Positions 51,093 through 60,157 of a stretch of 64,000 nucleotides of DNA are shown piece by piece. Under the pieces are notes generated by a model. That model was not told where the DNA came from and did no database searches. It saw nothing but the letters and a program-made list of their open reading frames with translations. Position 1 is the first letter of the stretch; each line of letters begins with the position of its first letter. The stretch is from Dethiosulfatibacter aminovorans DSM 17477 (lineage in GTDB: Bacteria > Bacillota > Clostridia > Tissierellales > Dethiosulfatibacteraceae), in the NCBI RefSeq assembly GCF_900142005.1, contig NZ_FQZL01000011.1, positions 1-64,000 on the forward strand, written 5' to 3'. Position numbers and translations under genes: made by a program.

Positions 51093-53363
51093 ATGATCAA
51101 GCTTTATGAAGGCGGGGCGTATGTCCTGGGCGGTAAAACAATAGTAGAAGATTCCAATGATGCCCTTGCTAGGGTAAAGGAAATGACAGGCATTGACACA
51201 AACAAGAACGAAGCGAAAAAAGGAACAATAGCGTATCCAATTCTTGAGGCGCATAACGAATCAGACGAAGAAGAAAATCTCAAGATGAAATTTGATTCAC
51301 TTACATCCCACGACATCACATATGTAGGTATAATCCAGACTGCAAGAGCAAGCGGAATGAAGAAGTTCCCCATGCCATATGTATTGACAAACTGCCATAA
51401 CACTCTTTGTGCAGTAGGTGGAACAATCAACGAAGACGACCACAAGTTTGCATTGTCGGCAGCGAAGAGATACGGCGGAATATACGTACCTCCGCATATG
51501 GCTGTAATCCATACATACAACAGGGAAATGATGGCGGGATGCGGAAAGATGATTCTTGGCTCCGACTCACATACGAGATATGGAGCACTTGGAACCATTG
51601 CAGTAGGAGAAGGCGGCGGAGAGCTGGTAAAGCAGCTTGTAGGCAGCACTTATGACGTGAAGAGACCTGAAACAGTAGCAATCTATCTTACTGGAAAACC
51701 GTCTGATTACATAGGACCTCACGATGTGGCGCTTCAGATAATCGGAAAGGTCTTCAAGAACGGATATGTGAAGAACAAGGTGATGGAATTCATAGGAGAC
51801 GGCATATCAAACCTCAGTGTTGAATTCAGGAACGGCATTGATGTAATGACTACAGAGACGACATGCTGGTCGTCAATATGGAGAACCGATGAAAAGGTAA
51901 AGGAATACTTTGAGATTCACGGAAGACCTGAAGCATATGAGGAACTGAATCCTTCAAAAGTAGCATATTACGACGGAGTTGTATATGTGGACCTGGCGGA
52001 AATAAAACCCTCGATAGCAATACCTTTCCATCCAAGCAACGTATACACAATCGAAGAATTCAAGAAAAACAAGGTAGAGATACTTAAGGGAATAGAAGAA
52101 GAAGCAAAGAGAATGTACGGGGACAGGGCAAAGCTTGACCTTTTGAGCAAGGTTGTAGACGGCGAATTCCAGGTTGATCAGGGAGTCATAGCTGGATGTT
52201 CGGGTGGAACATTCGACAATGTAGTTGCTGCGGCGGACATCCTCGATGGAAAGTCAACAGGAAACGGCAAGTTCGCCTTGAGCGTATATCCCGGAAGCCA
52301 GCCTGAATACAAGGAGCTGCTTGATAATGGAACAATGGGCAAGCTTATGGATGCCGGTGCAGTCATAAGGTCTGCATTCTGCGGTCCGTGCTTCGGAGCC
52401 GGAGATACACCTGCAAACAACGAGTTTTCAATAAGACACACTACGAGGAACTTCCCCAACAGGGAAGGGTCAAAGCCTTCTGACGGACAGATCTCAGCAG
52501 TGGCCCTCATGGATGCCAAGTCAATAGCAGCTACGGCAGCCAATGGTGGTATCCTAACGGGTGCGGACGAGATTGAGGTTGCATACTCGAATCCAGGGTA
52601 CAAGTTCAACAGTCAAATATACGAAAGAAGAAACTATAACGGAACTGAAGATTTCGATGAAAGCAAGGATTTGACTTTCGGACCGAATATCAAGGACTGG
52701 CCTGAAATGGAAACACTGAAGAAGCATCTGCTTCTAAGGGTTGCAAGCTATATTACTGACGAGGTTACAACAACCGACGAACTTATTCCTTCAGGAGAGA
52801 CATCTTCATTCAGGTCCAATCCTCACAGGCTTGCAGAATTCACCCTTTCAAGGACCGATCCTGACTATGTAGGAAAGGCAAAGGAAGTAAGGGATGCAAG
52901 CGACAAGCTTATGGCCGGAGATTATTCTGAAATTGCAGGAATCATTGAAAAAATCAATGAAGTTGAAGGTGATGTCAAGGCAGAGGAAGTTTCTCTTGGA
53001 AGCACAATATTTGCCAAGAAACCTGGAGACGGTTCCGCAAGAGAGCATGCAGCTTCTTGTCAGAAGGTTCTTGGAGCATGGGCAAACATAGCAAATGAAT
53101 ATGCTACAAAGAGATACCGATCAAACCTAATCAACTGGGGAATGGTGCCTTTTATACTGGACGGAGAGCCTGAATTTGAAAAGGGTGACTATATTTTCGT
53201 ACCTGATGCAAGGGAGGCAGTCCTTGCAGGAATGAAGAATATCAAGTCATATGTCATTGGAGAAACTGTAAAGGCAATGGAACTGAAGCTTGACGACCTT
53301 ACTGACGATGAGAAGAAGATCATTGCGGAAGGAAGCTTGATCAACTATCATAGAAACAATTAA
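51093..53363 (+). CDS. Aconitase-family hydratase (YbhJ-like)
   Basis: A 756-residue protein of the aconitase superfamily. The iron-sulfur ligands can be placed at Cys369 (AGCSGGT) and Cys430/Cys433 (FCGPCFG); GSDSHTRYGALGTIAVGEGG and the C-terminal swivel domain from about residue 600 (GDGSAREHAASC) also fit. The active-site motifs differ slightly from AcnA/AcnB and resemble the YbhJ group, whose reaction is not well established. Next to a tricarboxylate transporter and citrate lyase, interconversion of citrate with aconitate or isocitrate is likely. AGAAGGAGAATG precedes the ATG. A LysR gene is divergent. Confidence 0.85.
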   Translation: MIKLYEGGAYVLGGKTIVEDSNDALARVKEMTGIDTNKNEAKKGTIAYPILEAHNESDEEENLKMKFDSLTSHDITYVGIIQTARASGMKKFPMPYVLTNCHNTLCAVGGTINEDDHKFALSAAKRYGGIYVPPHMAVIHTYNREMMAGCGKMILGSDSHTRYGALGTIAVGEGGGELVKQLVGSTYDVKRPETVAIYLTGKPSDYIGPHDVALQIIGKVFKNGYVKNKVMEFIGDGISNLSVEFRNGIDVMTTETTCWSSIWRTDEKVKEYFEIHGRPEAYEELNPSKVAYYDGVVYVDLAEIKPSIAIPFHPSNVYTIEEFKKNKVEILKGIEEEAKRMYGDRAKLDLLSKVVDGEFQVDQGVIAGCSGGTFDNVVAAADILDGKSTGNGKFALSVYPGSQPEYKELLDNGTMGKLMDAGAVIRSAFCGPCFGAGDTPANNEFSIRHTTRNFPNREGSKPSDGQISAVALMDAKSIAATAANGGILTGADEIEVAYSNPGYKFNSQIYERRNYNGTEDFDESKDLTFGPNIKDWPEMETLKKHLLLRVASYITDEVTTTDELIPSGETSSFRSNPHRLAEFTLSRTDPDYVGKAKEVRDASDKLMAGDYSEIAGIIEKINEVEGDVKAEEVSLGSTIFAKKPGDGSAREHAASCQKVLGAWANIANEYATKRYRSNLINWGMVPFILDGEPEFEKGDYIFVPDAREAVLAGMKNIKSYVIGETVKAMELKLDDLTDDEKKIIAEGSLINYHRNN

Positions 53364-53374
53364 TATTGAATTGT

Positions 53375-53414
53375 GAAATCTCCGGATCTTCAAAAAGGTC
53401 CGGAGATTTCTTTG
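53375..53414 (+). terminator. Terminator of the aconitase-family gene
   Basis: GAAATCTCCGGA pairs with TCCGGAGATTTC (53375-53386, 53399-53410), with a C-G pair inside, followed by TTT. Confidence 0.88.
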
Positions 53415-53543
53415 CTGATGCTTTCTTGCAAAGGTAATAAAAAGTGAGTATACTGTTATATGTAATGTGATTTGAAATTCAAAGTATAAATATATTACAG
53501 CATACAAACTGGTGAACAGATTTGCATGCAGAGGGAGGCATAA

Positions 53544-54107
53544 ATGAAACGTAGTGAGGCACTTGAACTTTTAAAACAGCATGTAACATCGGACCAGTTG
53601 CTGAGGCATTCATTTGCAGTGGAGGCTGCGATGATTGCCTATGCAAAAAGGTTTGGAGAAGATGAAGAAAAATGGGGCAATCTCGGGCTTTTACATGATA
53701 TAGACTTTGAAAAGTATCCCGACGAGCATCCCCACCATGCTCCTGAACTTCTTCAAGGGGCAGGGTTTGATGATGAGTTTGTGGATTCGATACTTTCCCA
53801 CGGTGAAAACATGGATGTGCCAAGAGACCTTATGGAGAGAAAATGTCTTCATGCAGTGGATGAGATGGCAAGCTTCATCATTGCAGTGGCACTTATGAGA
53901 CCTACAAGATTTGAAGGGTTGAAGGCAAAGTCCGTTAAAAAGAAAATGAAGGACAAGCGGTTTGCGGCAGCAGTGGACAGGGAAGAACTCATAGCTTCAA
54001 TGGAGGACATGGGAATGGAGTTTGCAGAGCATGTAGACATCATTGTCAATGGACTTATGGAACACGAAGCATTGATAAGCCAGGATGGATATAGTCTGCT
54101 GGGGTAG
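53544..54107 (+). CDS. HD-domain hydrolase
   Basis: A 187-residue protein with an HDIG-type HD domain: His in RHSFAVEAA (about residue 22), then LGLLHDIDFEKYPDEHPHH with the HD pair, and Asp in AVDEMASF. Such proteins are metal-dependent phosphohydrolases, often acting on nucleotides. The closest type is the YqeK/HDIG single-domain group, but the substrate is not clear. GGGAGG precedes the ATG. It is flanked by terminators and so transcribed alone. Confidence 0.82.
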   Translation: MKRSEALELLKQHVTSDQLLRHSFAVEAAMIAYAKRFGEDEEKWGNLGLLHDIDFEKYPDEHPHHAPELLQGAGFDDEFVDSILSHGENMDVPRDLMERKCLHAVDEMASFIIAVALMRPTRFEGLKAKSVKKKMKDKRFAAAVDREELIASMEDMGMEFAEHVDIIVNGLMEHEALISQDGYSLLG

Positions 54108-54120
54108 TAAAGGTTAAAAA

Positions 54121-54165
54121 TGCCCGTTGAACATATTGGAATTCAACGGGCAGTACTTGTTTTTT
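54121..54165. terminator. Terminator between HD hydrolase and B3/B4 genes
   Basis: TGCCCGTTGAA/TTCAACGGGCA (54121-54131, 54142-54152) with a 10-base loop; TTGTTTTTT follows eight bases later. Confidence 0.75.
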
Positions 54166-54182
54166 GATTTGTCAAATGAGTT

Positions 54183-54884
54183 CTAAAATTCTATGGATGG
54201 ATTGTTGATTTCAACGACAAAGGATTCAAATGTGCCTGAAAACCTTTCAGCGACAAGTTCTTCAACTTCCTTCATGGCATTATTGAACTGGTCTTCGTGG
54301 TCTCCCTTGAATCCGACCAGCTGGAATATCAGGTCTGAGCTTTCAAGGTTCACTTTTCCAAGCTCGCTTTGTCTCCACAGCCACTGTCTTGTCTGAATTT
54401 CATTTCCGCTTGTGAATACAAGCTCCCCGGGCTTGACATCTTCAAATTCTGCTGCCCCAAAGGGGAGGAACTTGTCTCCTTCCACCGTAAGCCTTACTTC
54501 CAGGTCGTATTTGATGTCTCTCAGGTCGTGTCCGCCCAGAGATATGATGTTTTTAAGGGCTACTGCATTGCAAAGGTCAACGAGGGCATTGATTCTCGGC
54601 AGGGATCCTCCCTTGACAACCCTTTTGCACATGGCTTCAACGGAATTCATGAACTTGTTGGGATTTATTGAAACATTCTTCAATGCATCCCTGTAAACAG
54701 CCATGGCAGGATGTGTTTTCAGATTTTCAGTGGATATTATTTCCTTGAGTCCGTCTTCTGAATCCTTCAGTCTTTGGGAGTCATCATCAGTAGTTGCAGA
54801 ATTCTTCAGATCTTTCCCTATGATTATTCCAAAGCATACATCGGGATTTTTTTCAAAAACATAATTGTCAACTGTATATTTCAT
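54183..54884 (-). CDS. B3/B4 domain protein (phenylalanyl-tRNA synthetase editing-like)
   Basis: A 233-residue protein matching the B3/B4 domain family: KGGSLPRINALVDLCNAVALK and FLPFGAAEFEDVKPGELVF in order, then RQWLWRQS. In PheRS this domain removes wrongly charged tyrosine; stand-alone copies are thought to act on mischarged tRNA or other amino-acyl compounds, without firm proof. CAAGGAGATC precedes the ATG. It is convergent with the HD hydrolase and followed upstream by a DUF502 gene on the same strand, 116 bases away. Confidence 0.85.
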   Translation of the reverse strand: MKYTVDNYVFEKNPDVCFGIIIGKDLKNSATTDDDSQRLKDSEDGLKEIISTENLKTHPAMAVYRDALKNVSINPNKFMNSVEAMCKRVVKGGSLPRINALVDLCNAVALKNIISLGGHDLRDIKYDLEVRLTVEGDKFLPFGAAEFEDVKPGELVFTSGNEIQTRQWLWRQSELGKVNLESSDLIFQLVGFKGDHEDQFNNAMKEVEELVAERFSGTFESFVVEINNPSIEF

Positions 54885-55000
54885 GTAGATCTCCTTGTAC
54901 TCAATATTTTTTGTCTGAACTTGAATATATTTAAAATATCATACACCTTACAGCAGGTGTAAGGTCAATGGGAAAACAAGAATCTCTTCTATATTTTTTT

Positions 55001-55600
55001 CTAAAATATGTCTTCCTTGAATATATCTATGTTCTCTTTCATTACACTTCCCATGGAAACGACCATCTTGATGCCTTCATCCACTGGAATGTCAAGGAGG
55101 GCAACATCGCTTTTTTCCATTATTACAAGGAATCCGTTTGTAGGATTTGGAGTGGTGGGGATGAATACACTGAGTTTTTCCTCTCCATCGATTGTAAAGC
55201 TTGAATTTGTGACAAATCCAATGCTCTTTATTCCCTTTGATGGAAATTCCACAAGAGCAACCTTCTGGAAACTTTTTGACTTGTTGTTTGACAGTGTAGT
55301 TACAACGTCCTTAATGGGGTTGTATATTATGTTTATGAGTGGAATCCTGCTAAGGAGACTTTCACCCCATTGCGCAATTTTCCTTCCGATCAAGTTGGAT
55401 GTGAGCATGCCTACCAGGATTACAAAGGTTACGAATACAAGGAGACCAAGACCTGGAATTCTTCTTCCGAGTATCCATATCATGGGTTTTTCAAGTGCTC
55501 CGTCAAACAGGTTAAAAACCCATATAAGCACAAGTACGGTAATTCCGATTGGCAGTATTGTTGCTATTCCCGACAGGAACCATTTTCTGAAATTTTTCAT
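55001..55600 (-). CDS. DUF502 membrane protein
   Basis: A 199-residue protein with two N-terminal membrane segments (about residues 8-30 and 48-70) and a soluble domain. The DUF502 patterns are PIGITVLVLIWVFNLFDG, IPLINIIYNPIKDVV and VFIPTTPNPTNGFLVIM. The function of the family is unknown; it is often near envelope or stress genes. GAGGAGATGA precedes the ATG. It appears to be a single gene, possibly with the B3/B4 gene behind it. Confidence 0.88.
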   Translation of the reverse strand: MKNFRKWFLSGIATILPIGITVLVLIWVFNLFDGALEKPMIWILGRRIPGLGLLVFVTFVILVGMLTSNLIGRKIAQWGESLLSRIPLINIIYNPIKDVVTTLSNNKSKSFQKVALVEFPSKGIKSIGFVTNSSFTIDGEEKLSVFIPTTPNPTNGFLVIMEKSDVALLDIPVDEGIKMVVSMGSVMKENIDIFKEDIF

Positions 55601-55892
55601 TGAGTCATCTCCTCAAAACTAGTGTTTATTATCAGGTCATAATTGGTATATGGCCTCATATCTGATTTTACCATAAATTCATAGAATGAAGATGAAAAAT
55701 GATAAATTAATCATGATACTTAAGAATTAATGATGTTGATAGAATGATTGCTTATGCAGAGTCTAATTTTATGTAAAAATGGGCTTTCGATGATTATTCG
55801 ACACTGTTACAGTATAATGGGTGACAGCTATAAGTGTTGAAAACAGAGAGGTTGAGGCTGGAGCCGAAGAGTGTCGAGAATTAATAAAATGC

Positions 55893-55921
55893 TTGACTTG
55901 ACAGCGCGAATCTGTTTTAAT
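55893..55921 (+). promoter_or_regulatory. Promoter of the folate operon
   Basis: TTGACT (55893-55898) and TTTAAT (55916-55921) are 17 bases apart, 108 bases before the pabA start. The rest of 55601-56029 is AT-rich; an isolated TATAAT at 55813 and a 26-codon frame without ribosome site were seen but not accepted as features. Confidence 0.5.
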
Positions 55922-56029
55922 GAATTAATTGAATATTTAGTTAATTGATTATGTATTCATTATTGTGATGGAAATAGTTTTAAGGTGTTTGTATTTGAAG
56001 CGGATAGCTTTGAAATAGGAGATTTGATT

Positions 56030-56623
56030 ATGTTTTTAATGATAGACAATTATGATTCATTCGTGTACAATCTGGTACACTATTTTGAGGAGCTTGGAGA
56101 AGAGATAGAGATTCGCAGGAACGACTGCATAGATATGGATACAGTTGAAAATATGAATCCTGAAGGGATAATAATATCGCCGGGACCCAAGGACCCAACT
56201 GAAACGGGAGTGTGCGAGGAGATAATAAGAAGGTTTGCCGGCAGGATACCTATTTTGGGCGTTTGCCTGGGACACCAGACCATAGGTCATGTTTTTGGTG
56301 CGAGGATTGTCAAGGGGGAGAGGCCTATGCATGGAAAGATCTCCCCTGTAAGCCACAAGGGAAAGGGCGTCTTTAAAAACATCGTGTCGCCGTTCACTGT
56401 CACCAGATACCATTCATTGGTAATAGACGAAGATACTTTACCTATTGAACTTGAGGTTACGGCTGTAAGTGACGATGGCGCCATAATGGGAATCAGGCAC
56501 AGGGAATATCTGCTGGAGGGAGTTCAGTTCCATCCTGAAGCGGTCTTGACGCAGCATGGACATGACATACTCGGAAATTTCGTGGACATGTGCAGGAAGG
56601 AGGAATTCATAAATGCTGTCTAA
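56030..56623 (+). CDS. pabA: Aminodeoxychorismate/anthranilate synthase glutamine amidotransferase subunit
   Basis: A 197-residue class I glutamine amidotransferase. It begins FLMIDNYDSFVYNL, has ISPGPKDPTETG, the nucleophile Cys79 in GVCLGHQ and the HPE of GVQFHPEAVLTQHG. It feeds ammonia to the chorismate enzyme encoded next. The ATG at 56030 with AGGAGA nine bases upstream is chosen; a GTG at 55985 has no support. Because it is joined to pabB, pabC and fol genes, it is PabA rather than TrpG, although it could serve both. It overlaps pabB by 11 bases. Confidence 0.93.
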   Translation: MFLMIDNYDSFVYNLVHYFEELGEEIEIRRNDCIDMDTVENMNPEGIIISPGPKDPTETGVCEEIIRRFAGRIPILGVCLGHQTIGHVFGARIVKGERPMHGKISPVSHKGKGVFKNIVSPFTVTRYHSLVIDEDTLPIELEVTAVSDDGAIMGIRHREYLLEGVQFHPEAVLTQHGHDILGNFVDMCRKEEFINAV

Positions 56624-58085
56624 TGTTAAAACAACCTATTTTGAGTCCAGTCTTTCAAGTTATGAAATATACAGAGCTGTAGAGAAGGGTGACGATTACA
56701 TCCTGCTTGACAGTTCCAAGAAGGATTCGAAATACAGCCGCTTTTCTATAATGGGAGCAAATCCGTTTCTTTCAGTTAAATATGAAAATGGCATTGTTTT
56801 TGAAAAGGACTACAGGCTGGGAGAAAAGGAATGGAGGGAGGTTGAAGTGGACAGTATTTTCAACCACCTCAACAGACTCCTCAAGAAACACAAGGTAAAG
56901 AACGGAACGGATCTTCCATTCGTAGGTGGAGGACTGGGATATTTTGGATATGAACTTTCAAAGGAACTTGAAAATATTCCTGAAAGTGCAGAGAGCATAG
57001 TGGATGTTCCGGACTGCTATTTTGTATTTTACGACAATGCGGTATTGCATGACATAAGGAGTAATATGGTTCATATTACTGCGCTGGGGATACTGCAGGA
57101 CGAGAATGAATCAATGTTGGAGCTGGAGAACAGAATATGGGAATATAGCCCGGGGCGTAGTCTTCCTGTCTGGAACGAGACTGAGAAGCCGGTATTCAGT
57201 TCGCCGTTTTCAAGATCTGAATACATGGAGGCGGTTGAATCCATGAGAAAATACATAGAGGACGGCCATATATACATAGCAAACATGACCCACACCTTCA
57301 CAAGTTTTTACGACAGGTCGCCGGAGGATACTTATGAAAGGCTGAGGCATATCAATTCCGCACCCTTTTCTGCGTACATGCCCTTGGACGGATTCCATAT
57401 ACTTTCATCTTCCCCCGAAAGGTTTTTGGAAATAAGGAACAAGAAGGTTCAGACCAGACCCATAAAAGGCACGATACCCAGAGGAAGGAATCCTGAAGAG
57501 GATGAAGAAAACAGGATCAAGCTTAAAAACAGTGAAAAGGACAAGTCGGAGCTTCTCATGATAGTAGACCTTGAGAGAAACGACTTGAGCAGGGTATGTG
57601 TTCCTGGAACAGTCAAGGTTACCGAGCTGTTCGAACTGGAGGAATATGCTACCGTGTTTCATCTTGTTTCCACTGTGGAGGGAATGTTAAAGGATGACTG
57701 CAGCAGCGTGGACTGCATCGAGGCGGCATTTCCCGGAGGGTCCATAACCGGAGCACCCAAGATTAGGGCCATGGAGATAATTGAGGAGCTGGAAAAGACC
57801 AGCAGGAACATATACACAGGTTCCATAGGCTACCTTGGATTTGATGGAAATGCGGATTTCAACATTATAATAAGGACCGTGCTCCTAAAGGATGAAAGAG
57901 CATATATTGGAGTAGGCGGAGGAATAACCTGGGAGTCTGACCCTGAAATGGAATATGTCGAAACCCTGGACAAGGCAAGAGCTCTTTTCAAGGCTTTGGA
58001 TGCAGACTATGTAGAGGACCGATGCAAGTCGGATCAGTCATTGTATAAAGCACATGGAGGAAGGTGTAGCTGTGGAAATCAATGA
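56613..58085 (+). CDS. pabB: Aminodeoxychorismate synthase component I
   Basis: A 490-residue chorismate-utilising enzyme. The catalytic loop PIKGT with Lys285 identifies aminodeoxychorismate synthase; anthranilate synthases have PIAGT. Other conserved parts are ELLMIVDLERNDLSRV, FPGGSITGAPKIRAMEII and GYLGFDGNADFNIIIRT. It converts chorismate and ammonia to 4-amino-4-deoxychorismate on the way to p-aminobenzoate. AGGAAGGAGG lies before the ATG. The last 25 residues, with a CSCGN tail, are unlike the family core and overlap the pabC start. Confidence 0.95.
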   Translation: MLSNVKTTYFESSLSSYEIYRAVEKGDDYILLDSSKKDSKYSRFSIMGANPFLSVKYENGIVFEKDYRLGEKEWREVEVDSIFNHLNRLLKKHKVKNGTDLPFVGGGLGYFGYELSKELENIPESAESIVDVPDCYFVFYDNAVLHDIRSNMVHITALGILQDENESMLELENRIWEYSPGRSLPVWNETEKPVFSSPFSRSEYMEAVESMRKYIEDGHIYIANMTHTFTSFYDRSPEDTYERLRHINSAPFSAYMPLDGFHILSSSPERFLEIRNKKVQTRPIKGTIPRGRNPEEDEENRIKLKNSEKDKSELLMIVDLERNDLSRVCVPGTVKVTELFELEEYATVFHLVSTVEGMLKDDCSSVDCIEAAFPGGSITGAPKIRAMEIIEELEKTSRNIYTGSIGYLGFDGNADFNIIIRTVLLKDERAYIGVGGGITWESDPEMEYVETLDKARALFKALDADYVEDRCKSDQSLYKAHGGRCSCGNQ

Positions 58086-58836
58086 TGTAATAATGGAATG
58101 GAACGACGATTGCAAGAAAAGAATAGATATTGATGACGGTATGAGATACGGTCTGGGATTTTTTGAGACAATTCTTGTGAAGGACAGGGCGGTTTTTCTC
58201 AGGGAGCATGTTGAAAGGATAAACGGAAGCCTGGAGACATTCGACATAGAGAAGAGACTTACAGAGGAACTTGTACAGGACATAATCAGGGAGCATGGCA
58301 TAAGGAATGAAGCTCTTAAGATTGTTGTCACTGAAAGGAACATAATAGCTTCGAGAAGGGATTTGTCTTATGGAAAGGAATACTATGAAAGGGGAGCTGA
58401 CATTGCTGTCAGCAGCATTGTACGTTCCAGCGCTTCCTTTCTGGTAGGACACAAGTCCATGAACTATGGCGACATGATACTGTCCCTTAGGAATGCCAAG
58501 AAAAAAGGATATGACGACTGCCTTTTCCTGAACGAGGACGGTTGCATTACCGAGACTGCAATTGCCAATATCTTCATCGTCAAGAAGGGAAAAATACATA
58601 CTCCCAGTCTTGATTGCGGACTTCTTCCCGGTGTTGTAAGGAGATATATAATTGAAAATCACGATGTAAGGGAAAGTCATCTGACACTTGAAGATTTGTA
58701 CTGCTGCGATGGAGCATTTTTGACAAACAGTCTTGTTGGAGTGATTAGGGTCAACAGCATCCTTGGAAGAAGGATACCTGAGAGTGCAATTGTAAATGAT
58801 ATTTCGAATGAATACGTTGATCATATGGGAAGGTGA
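58072..58836 (+). CDS. pabC: Aminodeoxychorismate lyase
   Basis: A 254-residue fold-type IV PLP enzyme that releases pyruvate from aminodeoxychorismate to give p-aminobenzoate. The PLP lysine is probably Lys128 (GHKSMNYGD); YGLGFFETIL and DGCITETAIANIFIV match the family. A GTG at 58072 behind GGAGGAAGG is taken; an ATG at 58054 lies before this site. It overlaps pabB by 14 bases. A branched-chain aminotransferase-like role is the alternative but the folate context argues against it. Confidence 0.88.
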   Translation: MEINDVIMEWNDDCKKRIDIDDGMRYGLGFFETILVKDRAVFLREHVERINGSLETFDIEKRLTEELVQDIIREHGIRNEALKIVVTERNIIASRRDLSYGKEYYERGADIAVSSIVRSSASFLVGHKSMNYGDMILSLRNAKKKGYDDCLFLNEDGCITETAIANIFIVKKGKIHTPSLDCGLLPGVVRRYIIENHDVRESHLTLEDLYCCDGAFLTNSLVGVIRVNSILGRRIPESAIVNDISNEYVDHMGR

Positions 58837-58840
58837 AGTG

Positions 58841-59338
58841 ATGGATTGTAAATACATGGATGCAGTCGACAGAATATTAAATGATAAGATGTATCGGGAA
58901 TGTCTTGGCAGGATATGTGAAATTGAGAAGGACAGGAAATTCTGCAGACACAACATGGCCCATTTTCTGGATGCATCAAGAATTGCATACATAATGTCCC
59001 TTGAGGATGGAGCAGTCATTGAGAAAAACCTCATTTACGCCACGGGGCTCCTCCATGACATAGGAAGACACGAGCAATATTTGAGGGGAGTACCACATGA
59101 GGTTGCAAGTGCTGAAATAGCTGCGGGAATATTAATGGACGCAGGCTATACAGACGAGGAGACTGTGTATATAACAAAAGCCATACTGGACCACAGGAAT
59201 CCTGAGGTGAAAGATGAAAAGAGTCTTTCGGGATACATTTACAGGGCGGACAAGAAGTCGAGAGCTTGTTTCAATTGTGCATCAACGGACGAATGCAACT
59301 GGTCTGAAGATAAAAAGAACATGAAGATTATTCTGTAG
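58841..59338 (+). CDS. HD-domain hydrolase inside the folate operon
   Basis: A 165-residue HD phosphohydrolase: His in RHNMAHFLDASRIAY (about residues 37-51), GLLHDIGRHEQY with the HD pair (about 68-79), and a final Asp in YRADKKSR. A cysteine-bearing tail (CFNCASTDEC) follows. It lies four bases after pabC and nine before folP, so it is part of the folate operon. It may carry out the dephosphorylation of dihydroneopterin triphosphate, for which no Nudix-type enzyme is present here. That is inference from position only. AAGGTGA precedes the ATG. Confidence 0.82.
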   Translation: MDCKYMDAVDRILNDKMYRECLGRICEIEKDRKFCRHNMAHFLDASRIAYIMSLEDGAVIEKNLIYATGLLHDIGRHEQYLRGVPHEVASAEIAAGILMDAGYTDEETVYITKAILDHRNPEVKDEKSLSGYIYRADKKSRACFNCASTDECNWSEDKKNMKIIL

Positions 59339-59347
59339 GAGGATACA

Positions 59348-60148
59348 GTGAGGATAGGTAATAAGGATTTTGATTTTGATAAAGAAGCGTATATAATGGG
59401 CATACTGAATGTTACGCCGGACTCCTTTTCTGACGGTGGAAGGTTCAATTCTGTTGATGAAGCCCTTAAGCAGGCGGAGAAGATGATTGAAGAGGGAGCC
59501 CATATTATAGATATAGGCGGAGAGTCCACGAGACCCAGCCACGACAAAGTGGAAATCGATGAGGAGATTTCAAGAGTAGTACCGGTGATTGAAGCCTTGA
59601 GAAAAAGGTATGATGTGCCCGTTTCAATCGATACATCAAAGAGCAGGGTGGCGGAAGCTGCACTGGATGTCGGAGCAGATATGATAAATGATGTCTGGGG
59701 CTTTAAAAGGGATGAATATATTGCAGGAGTGGCCAGAGACTTTAATGTTCCATGCTGTCTCATGCATAACAGGGTGAAATCGGGATATGTAAATCTCATG
59801 GAAGAAGTACTTGACGAGATGGGTGAAAGTGTTCAGATAGCACTTGACGCCGGTGTATCCAGTGAAAAGATAATGATAGACCCGGGAATAGGATTCGCAA
59901 AGACTCCTGAGGAAAATCTGATTGTCATGAAGAATCTGGAGATGTTTGGAAGATTCGGCCTGCCTGTTCTTCTGGGAACATCCAGAAAGTCAATGATAGG
60001 ATATGCCCTTGATCTGCCTGTAGGAGAACGGCTTGAAGGTACAATTGCCACTACAGTCTTCGGATACATGAAGGGATGCAGGATATTCAGGGTCCATGAC
60101 GTCAAGGAAAATCTGAGGGCACTTAGAATGGTGCAGGCAATGAGCTAG
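59348..60148 (+). CDS. folP: Dihydropteroate synthase
   Basis: A 266-residue TIM-barrel enzyme that joins p-aminobenzoate to the pterin pyrophosphate. Both family signatures are present: MGILNVTPDSFSDGGRF and IIDIGGESTRPSH; the pterin and phosphate sites include SIDTSKSRVAEAAL, MINDVWGF and GTSRKSMIG. The GTG at 59348 follows TAGGAGG. It is nine bases behind the HD gene and nine before folBK. Confidence 0.96.
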   Translation: MRIGNKDFDFDKEAYIMGILNVTPDSFSDGGRFNSVDEALKQAEKMIEEGAHIIDIGGESTRPSHDKVEIDEEISRVVPVIEALRKRYDVPVSIDTSKSRVAEAALDVGADMINDVWGFKRDEYIAGVARDFNVPCCLMHNRVKSGYVNLMEEVLDEMGESVQIALDAGVSSEKIMIDPGIGFAKTPEENLIVMKNLEMFGRFGLPVLLGTSRKSMIGYALDLPVGERLEGTIATTVFGYMKGCRIFRVHDVKENLRALRMVQAMS

Positions 60149-60157
60149 GAGGATGAA

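Noticed and set aside
55821-55901. A 26-codon frame starting GTG before the folate operon
   Set aside because: It has no ribosome site, matches nothing I recognise, and ends inside the proposed pabA promoter.
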